Shown: positions 1 to 7,883 of the stretch, in pieces
How the letters are laid out: each line of letters starts with the position of its first letter
Numbering within the stretch: the first letter of the stretch is position 1
Source of the DNA: Burkholderiaceae bacterium
GTDB taxonomy: Bacteria; Pseudomonadota; Gammaproteobacteria; Burkholderiales; Burkholderiaceae_E
Direction: 5' to 3'
Length of the DNA stretch: 64,000 nt
Assembly: GCA_016710525.1 (NCBI GenBank)
Contig: JADJVQ010000019.1
Location: forward strand, 51,554 to 115,553
The notes under the pieces: generated by a model
Databases searched by the model: none
Told to the model about the DNA's origin: nothing
Seen by the model: the letters and a program-made list of their open reading frames with translations, nothing else
Position numbers and translations under genes: made by a program

Positions 1-1
1 T

Positions 2-1012
2 TCGCTGCTCGGCATCCCGCTGAAGGCCAGCTACGAGAACACCCGGTTCGGCGATTGCGATGCCGCCAAGGGCATGGCGCGGGTCGCCCACGTCGAGTCG
101 TACCGAGGCTTCGTGTTCGCCCGGCTGTCGGCCGACGGACCCGGCTTTCGGGAGTTCTTCGGCGACTCCCTGAGCTCGATCGACAACATGGTCGATCGGG
201 CGCCGGAGGGCGAACTGGTGATGGCCGGCGGCGCGCTGCGCTATCTGCACAACTGCAACTGGAAGATGTTCATCGAGAATTTGAACGACACCATGCACCC
301 GATGGTGGCGCACGAGTCCTCCGCCGGCACCGCCAAGCAGCTCTGGAAGGACAAGCCGGCCGACGAACCCAAGCCGATGGCGATCGAGCAGTTCGTGCCG
401 TTCGCGTCCGACTACAAGTTCTTCGACGACATGGGCGTGCGGGTGTTCGCCAACGGCCACAGCTACACCGGCGTGAACTTTTCGATCCACTCCAAGTATT
501 CGGCGGTTCCCGAGTACGAGGCGGCACTGGTGGCCCGCCATGGCGAGGAGCGTGCGCATGCCATCCTGCGCGAGGCCCGTCACAACACCGTGTATTACCC
601 CAGCCTCACCATCAAGGGCGCGATCCAGGCGATCCGGGTGGTTCGCCCGCTGGGGCCGGACCGCACGATCATCGAGTCCTACACCTTCCGCCTCAAAGGC
701 GCGCCGCCGCCGCTGCATCAGCGCACGATGACCTATTCGCGACTGATCAATTCGCCGATGTCGGTGGTCGGTCATGACGACCTGCATGCCTACCGCAGCA
801 TGCAGGAGGGCCTGGCCAGCACGGGCAACGAGTGGGTGAGCCTGCACCGCGACTTCGATCCGGCCGAGATCGGGGCAGCCGAGCGCACCGTGCGCGGCAC
901 CAGTGAAATTTCGATGCGCAACCAGTTCCGGGCCTGGAGCCAGCTGATGGCCGAGGGCATGCGGGCTGACGCCGCAGGAACCCAGCGCCAATCCAGGGAG
1001 CTGCAGTCATGA
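2..1012 (+). CDS. Aromatic ring-hydroxylating (Rieske) dioxygenase alpha subunit, 5'-partial
   Basis: The reading frame is open from base 2, so the N-terminal Rieske [2Fe-2S] domain lies outside the window and only about 336 residues of the catalytic part are present. Around bases 275-320 is the hallmark mononuclear-iron segment: N-W-K followed by E-N-L-N-D, then two histidines in T-M-H-P-M-V-A-H, matching the Asp/His/His facial triad and bridging Asp of ring-hydroxylating oxygenase alpha subunits. The family adds dioxygen, or hydroxylates, an aromatic ring using electrons from a reductase, and no reductase is visible here. The stop overlaps the beta-subunit start by 4 bp (ATGA), so the two are translationally coupled. 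The substrate cannot be read from the sequence. The downstream acyl-CoA ligase and flavin hydroxylase suggest an aromatic carboxylate route. Confidence 0.88.
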   Translation, partial: SLLGIPLKASYENTRFGDCDAAKGMARVAHVESYRGFVFARLSADGPGFREFFGDSLSSIDNMVDRAPEGELVMAGGALRYLHNCNWKMFIENLNDTMHPMVAHESSAGTAKQLWKDKPADEPKPMAIEQFVPFASDYKFFDDMGVRVFANGHSYTGVNFSIHSKYSAVPEYEAALVARHGEERAHAILREARHNTVYYPSLTIKGAIQAIRVVRPLGPDRTIIESYTFRLKGAPPPLHQRTMTYSRLINSPMSVVGHDDLHAYRSMQEGLASTGNEWVSLHRDFDPAEIGAAERTVRGTSEISMRNQFRAWSQLMAEGMRADAAGTQRQSRELQS

Positions 1013-1548
1013 ACGCAACCGTGTCGAACGCACAGCCGGCGCCATCCGCTGCGCTCGGCTCGCCTGCCGGATGGCCGGGCGAGCGCGAGCTGTTTGCCGC
1101 CGTCTACCGGGAGGCTCGCCTGATCGACGAGAAGCGCTGGGACGAGTGGTACGACCTGTATGCCGACGAAGGCGTGTACTGGGTGCCGCTGACCCCCGGG
1201 CAGCCCGATGGCATCGACCACACGTCCATAGCCTACGAAGACAAGCTGCTGCTCAAGCTGCGCATCGAGCGGCTGGGCAGCCCGCGCGCGTATTCGCAGC
1301 AGCCGCCAAGCCGCTGCACGCATGTGCTGCAGCAGCCCGAGATCGAGTCCTGCGACGTGCAGGCGGGCACCTGGGTCACGCGCAGCGCCTTCGTCTATGT
1401 CGAGGCGCGCGCCGAAGACCAGTTCATGCTGGCGGGTGCGGTGCGCCACACCTGGGTCTGGCGCGATGGGCGCCTGCAGATCCTGTGCAAGCGGGTGGAC
1501 CTGATCAATTGCGACGCGGCCCTGCCGTCGATCCAGCTGTTCCCATGA
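1009..1548 (+). CDS. Aromatic ring-hydroxylating dioxygenase beta (small) subunit
   Basis: This 179-aa protein has the SnoaL/NTF2-like pattern of dioxygenase beta subunits: an N-terminal helix with E-A-R-L-I-D-E-K-R-W-D-E-W, then Y-A-D-E-G-V-Y-W-V-P, and a C-terminal beta sheet ending K-R-V-D-L-I-N-C-D. Beta subunits have a structural role in the alpha3beta3 oxygenase and carry no cofactor. The start ATG overlaps the alpha stop by 4 bp and its own stop overlaps the next gene's ATG by 4 bp, so alpha, beta and ligase form one coupled unit. Length is typical of the family (about 160-190 aa). Confidence 0.88.
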   Translation: MNATVSNAQPAPSAALGSPAGWPGERELFAAVYREARLIDEKRWDEWYDLYADEGVYWVPLTPGQPDGIDHTSIAYEDKLLLKLRIERLGSPRAYSQQPPSRCTHVLQQPEIESCDVQAGTWVTRSAFVYVEARAEDQFMLAGAVRHTWVWRDGRLQILCKRVDLINCDAALPSIQLFP

Positions 1549-3263
1549 CGACCGCAACGGCGCCGATGGCCTCGCGCGATGAGCCCGCGAGCGTGCACCA
1601 GCAGTTTCAGCGCAGCGCGCAACGATGGCCGCAGGCCGACTTCCTGCAGATCCTGCCCGAGGTGGCGCAGCACTACGGCATCGCGCCGTGTTCGCTCACC
1701 TATTCCCAGGCGCTGCAATCGGTCGACGCGTTGGCCGGCGCCTACCGCGGCGAAGGCCTCAGGCAGGGCCAGCGCGTGGGGCTGCTGCTGGAGAATCGCC
1801 CGGCGTTCTTCCTGAACTGGCTGGCCCTCAATGCGCTGGGCGTGTCGGTGGTGCCGATCAGTGCCGAACTGCGGGCTGCCGAACTCGAGTACCTGGTGGG
1901 CCACAGCGAGATCGTGATGGCGGTGGTGCTGCCGGCGCGCGTGAATGCGATGCTGGCGGCGGCGCAGGCAGCCGGCCGGGCGCTTCGGGTACTGCCCTGC
2001 ACCGGCGAGGCACCGGAATGGGACCGGGTCGTCGCATCGACGCCGGCCTACGGTGGCGCGAGCGAGCACGCTGGCGCGGCGCGCGGCCAGGCGCCCGCGG
2101 CCGGCATCGACCCCGACACCGAGTGCGCGCTGCTCTACACATCGGGCACGACCGGCCGGCCCAAGGGCTGCGTGCTGGCCAACGAATACTTCCTGGAGGC
2201 CGGCCGCTGGTATGCCGGTATCGGCGGGTTGTGCGACCTGCAGCCGGGGCGCGATCGCCTGATCACGCCGCTGCCGATGACGCACATGAACGCCATGGCC
2301 TATTCGACGATGGCCATGATCCGGGTCGGCGGCTGCGTGGTGCCGCTGGACCGCTTCCATCCGAGCAGCTGGTGGTCTCAGGTCGCGCAGTCGCGCGCCA
2401 CGATCGTGCACTACCTGGGTGTGATGCCGGCGATGCTGATCGGCGCCGAGCCCTTGCCGCAGGACCGCCACCATGCCGTGCGCTTCGGCTTCGGCGCCGG
2501 TGTGGACCGGCGCCATCACGCGGCCTTCGAGGCGCGTTTCGGCTTTCCGCTGCTCGAGGCCTGGGCGATGACCGAAACCGGCGCGGGCGCGGTGGTCATC
2601 GCCAACCGCGAACCGCGCCAGGTCGGCACCGCCTGCTTCGGCCGTGCCGAACCGGCGGTGGCCTGGCGCCTGGTCGACGAAGGCGGGCAGGACGTGCCGG
2701 TGGGTACGCCCGGCGAACTGCTGGTCAGGGCGGCGGGCGCCTCGCCGCGCTTCGGATTCTTTCGCGAGTACCTGAAGGACCGCGAGGCCACTGACGAGGC
2801 GTGGCAGGGCGGCTGGTTTCACACCGGCGACCTGGTGCGCGCCGACGAGCAGGGCTGCCTGTATTTCATCGACCGGCGCAAGAACGTGATCCGGCGCAGC
2901 GGCGAAAACATCTCGGCGGTGGAAGTCGAGTCGGTGCTGCGCCGCCATCCGCGGGTGGCCGAGGTGGCGGTCGCGGCCACGCCCGACCCGGTCCGCGGCG
3001 ACGAGGTGCTGGCCTGCGTGATCGTGCGCGACCCGGTGCCGCAGGCCGAACGTGCCGAGCTGGCCGGCTCGATCGTGGCCCTGGCGCTGGAACAGCTCGC
3101 CTACTTCAAGGCGCCCGGTTATGTGGCATTCGTCGATGCGCTGCCGCTCACGGCCACCCAGAAGGTGCAGCGCGGCGAGTTGAAGGCGCTGGCCCAGGCG
3201 CTGCCGGGGCAGCCCGGCTGCATCGATACCCGTGCGCTGAAGCGCCGGCAGGCCGACCGGTGA
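1545..3263 (+). CDS. AMP-dependent acyl-CoA synthetase (aryl/acyl-CoA ligase)
   Basis: This 572-aa ANL-superfamily enzyme activates a carboxylate as an acyl-AMP and transfers it to CoA. The P-loop motif Y-T-S-G-T-T-G-R-P-K-G lies near residues 198-208. A-M-T-E-T-G, the hinge region W-F-H-T-G-D-L and D-R-R-K-N-V-I-R-R-S-G-E-N follow, and the A10-type lysine is in T-A-T-Q-K-V-Q. The ATG at 1545 overlaps the beta-subunit stop by 4 bp; an earlier in-frame start would lie inside that gene. The carnitine/crotonobetaine ligase subgroup looks closest by eye. By context it is the likely entry ligase for an aromatic acid such as anthranilate or salicylate (inference). A 12-bp perfect palindrome, GCCCCGCGGGGC, follows the stop at 3266-3277. 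Confidence 0.9.
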   Translation: MTTATAPMASRDEPASVHQQFQRSAQRWPQADFLQILPEVAQHYGIAPCSLTYSQALQSVDALAGAYRGEGLRQGQRVGLLLENRPAFFLNWLALNALGVSVVPISAELRAAELEYLVGHSEIVMAVVLPARVNAMLAAAQAAGRALRVLPCTGEAPEWDRVVASTPAYGGASEHAGAARGQAPAAGIDPDTECALLYTSGTTGRPKGCVLANEYFLEAGRWYAGIGGLCDLQPGRDRLITPLPMTHMNAMAYSTMAMIRVGGCVVPLDRFHPSSWWSQVAQSRATIVHYLGVMPAMLIGAEPLPQDRHHAVRFGFGAGVDRRHHAAFEARFGFPLLEAWAMTETGAGAVVIANREPRQVGTACFGRAEPAVAWRLVDEGGQDVPVGTPGELLVRAAGASPRFGFFREYLKDREATDEAWQGGWFHTGDLVRADEQGCLYFIDRRKNVIRRSGENISAVEVESVLRRHPRVAEVAVAATPDPVRGDEVLACVIVRDPVPQAERAELAGSIVALALEQLAYFKAPGYVAFVDALPLTATQKVQRGELKALAQALPGQPGCIDTRALKRRQADR

Positions 3264-3348
3264 ATGCCCCGCGGGGCAGCGCCGCCGGGTTCGTCCATGA
3301 ACGAGCGGAATCCGCCGTGAACATTCCACCGAGCATCGGAGCAGTCGC

Positions 3349-4071
3349 ATGAAACCCGTGGCCATCGTGACAGGCGGCAGCACCGGCATTGGCCGGTCCA
3401 TCTGCGAGCACCTGCTGGCCGCCGGGCATCGCGTGTATGCGATGTCGCGCCGTCCGACCGACATCGATCATCCCGATCTGCAGTCGGTGATCGTCGATCT
3501 GGGCGATCCGTCCGCCACGCGCGAGGCGGCGCAGGCGCTGTGCGCGCGCGAGAAGGTCTCGGTGCTGGTGCACAACGCCGGCGCGATGCGTCCCGCGCTG
3601 CTGCCGGATGTGAAGCTCGAAGACCTGCATGCGCTGGTCGACCTGCACCTGGCCAGCGCGCTGATCCTGGCGCAGGCCGCGCTGCCCGCGATGCGCGAGC
3701 AGGGGCATGGCCGCATCGTGCTGGTGTCCTCGCGCGCGGCACTGGGCCTGGCAACCCGGACCAGTTATTCGGCGACCAAGTCCGGCATGTTCGGCATGGC
3801 GCGCACCTGGGCGCTCGAGCTGGGCCCGGCGGGGATCACCGTCAACGTGGTTGCGCCCGGGCCGGTGGTCACCGACATGTTCCACGAGGTGATCCCCAAG
3901 GAAGAGGCCCGCATGGCGCAGATCGCCCAGGCCATTCCGGTCAAGCGCCTGGGCCGGCCCGAAGACGTCGCGCGCGCGGTGCTGTTCTTCGCCGCGCCCG
4001 AGAACGGCTTCGTCACCGGCCAGACCTTGTACGTCTGCGGCGGCACCAGCGTGGGCAGCATCACCTATTGA
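3349..4071 (+). CDS. SDR-family NAD(P)-dependent oxidoreductase
   Basis: This 240-aa classical short-chain dehydrogenase/reductase has the cofactor motif T-G-G-S-T-G-I-G at residues 8-15, N-A-G-A in strand 4, S-S (about residues 125-126) and Y-S-A-T-K as the catalytic Ser/Tyr/Lys. The C-terminus T-L-Y-V-C-G-G matches the family. It probably oxidises or reduces an alcohol/ketone intermediate, possibly a 3-hydroxyacyl-CoA in the aromatic CoA pathway encoded around it. It is 85 bp downstream of the ligase and 19 bp upstream of the flavin hydroxylase gene, on the same strand, so it is likely part of the same transcript. The specific substrate is unknown. Confidence 0.88.
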   Translation: MKPVAIVTGGSTGIGRSICEHLLAAGHRVYAMSRRPTDIDHPDLQSVIVDLGDPSATREAAQALCAREKVSVLVHNAGAMRPALLPDVKLEDLHALVDLHLASALILAQAALPAMREQGHGRIVLVSSRAALGLATRTSYSATKSGMFGMARTWALELGPAGITVNVVAPGPVVTDMFHEVIPKEEARMAQIAQAIPVKRLGRPEDVARAVLFFAAPENGFVTGQTLYVCGGTSVGSITY

Positions 4072-4090
4072 ACGGCGTCAGGAGCGACAC

Positions 4091-6485
4091 ATGAAGATTC
4101 TCTGCATCGGGGGCGGACCTGCCGGCCTGTACTTCGGGCTGCTGATGAAGCGGCGCAATCCGGACGACGAGGTGGTGGTGGTGGAGCGCAACCGGCCGCT
4201 GGACACCTTCGGCTGGGGCGTGGTGTTTTCGGACCAGACGCTGGGCAACCTGGCGCGCGCCGACGAACCTTCGGCACGCACCATCCTGCAGTCGTTCAAT
4301 CACTGGGACGACATCGACGTGCACTTCCGGGGGCGCACCGTCACGTCGACCGGCCACGGCTTTTGCGGCATCGGGCGCCGGCGCCTGCTCAACATCCTGC
4401 AGGACCGCTGCGCCGAGGTCGGTGTTCAGCTGGTCTTCGAGACCGATGTGACCGACGACCAGGCGCTGGCACGCCAGTACGGCGCCGACCTGGTGATCGC
4501 CAGCGATGGCCTGAACAGCCGAGTGCGCGAACGTTATCAGGCGACCTACCAGCCCGACGTCGACACGCGCCGCTGCCGATTCGTCTGGCTGGGCACGCGC
4601 AAGCTGTTTTCGGCGTTCACCTTCGCCTTCGAGCAGACCGAACACGGCTGGTTCCAGGCGCATGCCTACCAGTACGACGGCGATACCTCGACGTTCATCG
4701 TCGAAACGCCCTGAAGACGTCTGGCAGCGCGCCGGGCTGCAGGACATGAGCCAGGAGCAGGCGATCGCCTTCTGCGAGAAGCTGTTTGCACGCTACCTGG
4801 ACGGACATCCGCTGATGAGCAACGCCGCGCACCTGCGCGGCTCGGCCAGCTGGATCAAATTCCCGCGCGTGCTGTGCCGCAGCTGGGTGCACTGGAACAC
4901 CCTCGACGGCCGCGAAGTGCCCGTGGTGCTGATGGGCGACGCGGCGCATACCGCGCATTTTTCGATCGGTTCGGGCACCAAGCTGGCCCTCGAAGATGCG
5001 ATCGAGCTGTCCGAGTGCTTCGGTGGCGCGGCCGGCGACGACCTGCGCAAGGTGCTCGAGGTCTACCAGCAGAAGCGCTCGGTGGAGGTGCTCAAGATCC
5101 AGAGCGCGGCGCGCAATTCGATGGAGTGGTTCGAGAACGTCGAGCGCTATACGCACCTGCAGACCGAGCAGTTCGCGTATGCGCTGCTCACGCGCAGCCA
5201 GCGCATCTCGCACGAGAACCTGCGCCTGCGCGACAAGTCGTACCTCGAACGCTACGAGCAGTGGGTGGGCGAGCACGCGTTCGGGCAGGCCGGGCTTGCG
5301 ATGCCGGCGCTGTCGCGCACGATCCCGCCGATGCTGACGCCCTTCAAGGTGCGCGGCGCGGTGCTCAAGAACCGCATCGTGGTGTCGCCGATGGCGCAGT
5401 ACTCGGCCACCGAAGGCGTGCCGGGCGACTACCACCTGGTGCACCTGGGCGCGCGCGCGATGGGCGGCGCGGCGATGGTGGTCGCCGAGATGACCTGCGT
5501 GTCGGCCGATGGCCGCATCACGCCCGGTTGTCCGGGCTTGTACGCGCCGGAACACACGGCGGCCTGGAAGCGCATCGTCGACTACGTGCATGCGAACTCC
5601 TCGGCACTGATGGCGGTGCAGATCGGCCATGCGGGCGCCAAGGGATCGACACGCCTGGCGTGGGAAGGCATCGACCTGCCGCTGGAGGGCGGCAACTGGC
5701 CGCTGGTGGCGGCGAGCGCGCAGCAATACCTGGACGGGGTGTCACAGACCGCCCGTGAAGCCACGCCGGCCGACCTGGCGCGCATCCAGGCCGACTTCGT
5801 CGCGTCCACGGTGGCTGCGCAGCAGGCCGGCTTCGACTGGCTGGAGCTGCACTGCGCGCACGGCTATCTGCTCTCGTCGTTCATTTCGCCGCTGACCAAC
5901 CGGCGTACCGACGCGTATGGCGGCTCGCTGGCCAATCGCTGCCGCTATCCGCTGGAAGTCTTCGCGGCGATCCGCGCGGTCTGGCCGGCCGAAAAGCCGA
6001 TCTCGGTGAGGATCTCGGCCCACGACTGGGTCGAGGGCGGCATCACGCCGGCCGACGCGGTGGAGATCGCACGGCTGTTCAAGGCAGCCGGGGCCGATGT
6101 CATCGATGTGTCCTCCGGGCAGGTCAGCAAACTCGAACAGCCGGTTTTCGGGCGCATGTTCCAGACGCCGTTCTCGGACCGCATCCGCAACGAGGTCGGC
6201 ATCGCCACCATCGCGGTGGGCGCGATTTCGGAGGCCGATCATGCCAACAGCATCATTGCCGCCGGCCGCGCGGATCTGTGCGCGGTCGCGCGGCCGCATC
6301 TGGCCAATCCCGCCTGGACGCTGCTGGAAGCGGCCCGAATCGGTTTCACCGACATCGAATGGCCGCGCCAGTACCGGGCCGCCAAGCTGCAGCTCGAGCG
6401 CAACCTCGATCGCGAGCGGCAGATGGCGGCCGCCAACGCAGGACTCACACCCCAGCAGGTGGCGGCGAAGCTGCTCGAAGGCTGA
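4091..6485 (+). CDS. Bifunctional salicylyl-CoA 5-hydroxylase / anthraniloyl-CoA monooxygenase-reductase, interrupted by a 1-base frameshift
   Basis: Two abutting frames make one protein of about 797 aa. Frame one (4091-4714) starts with the FAD motif G-G-G-P-A-G at residues 7-12 of a p-hydroxybenzoate-hydroxylase-type monooxygenase. Frame two carries on without loss (P-E-D-V-W, then the second FAD motif G-D-A-A-H-T) into an Old Yellow Enzyme domain from about residue 410 (M-L-T-P-F-K-V, S-P-M-A-Q-Y, H-C-A-H-G-Y-L, N-R-R-T-D-A-Y-G-G). Dropping one C from the CCC at 4709-4711 restores the frame. Known family members hydroxylate salicylyl-CoA, or hydroxylate and reduce 2-aminobenzoyl-CoA. The hydratase and Rid protein next door fit an anthraniloyl-CoA route, but either substrate is possible. 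The frameshift may be real or a base-call error. Confidence 0.87.
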
Positions 6486-6521
6486 CCCGCAACCGCTCCA
6501 TCGCACCCAGGAGACAGACCC

Positions 6522-7376
6522 ATGAGACATCTTCCCGGTCAGACGCATCAGTTGCCCGGCAATCGTCAGCCGATGGCGGACCATCTGGCCCGGCACTTCA
6601 AGTTCAGCGTCGCGCACGGCGTGGCCACCGTGGTGCTGAACCGGCCGGAGCGCAAGAACCCGCTCACCTTCGATTCGTATGCCGAGCTGCGCGACCTGTT
6701 TCGCGCGCTGGTGTATGCCAGTGACGTCCATGCGGTGGTGCTGGCCGGTGAAGGCGGCAACTTCTGCTCGGGCGGCGATGTGCACGAGATCATCGGGCCG
6801 CTCACGAAGCTCGACATGCCGGGCCTGATGGCCTTCACGCACATGACCGGCGACGTGATCAAGGCGATGCGGGCCTGCCCGCAGCCGATCGTGGCTGCCG
6901 TCGACGGTGTGTGCGCCGGCGCCGGCGCGATCCTGGCGATGAGCTCGGACATGCGGCTGGGTACGGCGCGATCGAACACCGCGTTCCTGTTCAACCGGGT
7001 AGGGCTGGCCGGCTGCGACATGGGCGCGTGCGCGATCCTGCCGCGCATCATCGGCCAGGGGCGCGCCTCGGAGCTGCTCTACACCGGTCGAGCCATGGAC
7101 GGCGAGACGGCGGAGCGCTGGGGTTTCCTCAATCGCCTGGTCGCGCCGGAAGCATTGCTGGACGAGGCCCAGGGCCTGGCCCGCAAGCTGGCCGAAGGTC
7201 CGACCTTCGCCAACGGCGTCACCAAGCGGATGCTGCATCAGGAGTGGTCGATGGGCGTGGACGAGGCGATCGAGGCCGAAGCGCAGGCCCAGGCGATCTG
7301 CATGGCGACCAACGACTTCCATCGCGCCTACCATGCCTTCGTGGCCAAGCAGCGCCCTGTGTTCGAAGGAGACTGA
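6522..7376 (+). CDS. Enoyl-CoA hydratase/isomerase family protein
   Basis: This 284-aa crotonase-fold protein has the oxyanion-hole segments G-G-N-F-C-S-G-G-D-V and V-D-G-V-C-A-G-A-G-A-I-L-A-M-S-S-D, and the C-terminal helical region typical of the family. It probably hydrates or opens an unsaturated or cyclic CoA intermediate produced by the preceding flavin hydroxylase. An AGGAGA ribosome-binding site about 8 nt upstream supports the ATG at 6522; a second in-frame ATG at 6573 begins nearer the conserved domain. The gene ends 2 bp before the Rid-family gene, so co-translation is likely. The exact reaction cannot be set from sequence alone. Confidence 0.88.
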   Translation: MRHLPGQTHQLPGNRQPMADHLARHFKFSVAHGVATVVLNRPERKNPLTFDSYAELRDLFRALVYASDVHAVVLAGEGGNFCSGGDVHEIIGPLTKLDMPGLMAFTHMTGDVIKAMRACPQPIVAAVDGVCAGAGAILAMSSDMRLGTARSNTAFLFNRVGLAGCDMGACAILPRIIGQGRASELLYTGRAMDGETAERWGFLNRLVAPEALLDEAQGLARKLAEGPTFANGVTKRMLHQEWSMGVDEAIEAEAQAQAICMATNDFHRAYHAFVAKQRPVFEGD

Positions 7377-7378
7377 CC

Positions 7379-7813
7379 GTGGCCGATCCCGATCGTCGCA
7401 GCCTGGCTGCGGGCAACGAGCGTCAGGTGCTGCAGCCCGCGGGGTGGCCGCGGCCCAAGGGGTATGCCAACGGCATCTCGGCGCGCGGTCGCATCGTCAG
7501 CGTCGCCGGCACCATCGGCTGGAACGCGCAGGAGCGCTTCGAGGCGCTCGATTTCGCCGGCCAGGTGCGCCAGGCGCTGGCCAACATCGTGGCGGTGCTG
7601 GCCGAGGGCAAGGCCGGACCCGAGCACATCGTGCGCATGACCTGGTACGTGGTCGACAAGCGCGAATACCTTGGCGCGCTGGCCGACATCGGCAAGGCCT
7701 ATCGGGAAATCATCGGACCCCACTATCCGGTGATGACCGCGGTACAGGTGGCCGGGCTGATCGAGGACCTGGCGCGCGTGGAGATCGAGGTGACCGCGGT
7801 CGTGCCCGACTGA
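7379..7813 (+). CDS. RidA/YjgF-family protein lacking the usual deaminase arginine
   Basis: This 144-aa Rid-superfamily protein starts at GTG 7379, with GAAGGAGA just upstream and only 2 bp after the hydratase stop. The core reads I-V-S-V-A-G-T-I-G-W, F-A-G-Q-V-R-Q-A-L-A-N, then Y-P-V-M-T-A-V-Q-V near the C-terminus. In RidA proper that last segment carries the arginine (P-A-R-S) that binds the carboxylate of 2-imino acids; here it is Met, so simple imine deaminase activity is doubtful. Members without the arginine are often found in catabolic operons for aromatic or nitrogenous compounds. It may act on an enamine/imine formed during amino-aromatic ring cleavage, which is an inference. It is the last gene of the cluster. 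Confidence 0.85.
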   Translation: MADPDRRSLAAGNERQVLQPAGWPRPKGYANGISARGRIVSVAGTIGWNAQERFEALDFAGQVRQALANIVAVLAEGKAGPEHIVRMTWYVVDKREYLGALADIGKAYREIIGPHYPVMTAVQVAGLIEDLARVEIEVTAVVPD

Positions 7814-7823
7814 GCCGCCTGGC

Positions 7824-7868
7824 GGACCGCGCCGCCCCGGACCGCGCCGCCCCGGACCGCGTCGCCCG
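7824..7868. repeat. 15-bp tandem repeat, three copies
   Basis: GGACCGCGCCGCCCC occurs twice in perfect tandem (7824-7838, 7839-7853), followed by a third copy with two changes (7854-7868). It fills most of the short gap between the convergent Rid-family and histidine-kinase genes. No hairpin with a T-tract is evident. Confidence 0.85.
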
Positions 7869-7883
7869 GGTGGCGGCGTCCGG

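Noticed and set aside
4709..4714. In-frame TGA after E-T-P in the aryl-CoA hydroxylase as a second Sec codon, since selB and tRNA-Sec are present.
   Set aside because: The protein sequence continues in a different frame, not in frame past the TGA, so a one-base indel is the explanation.
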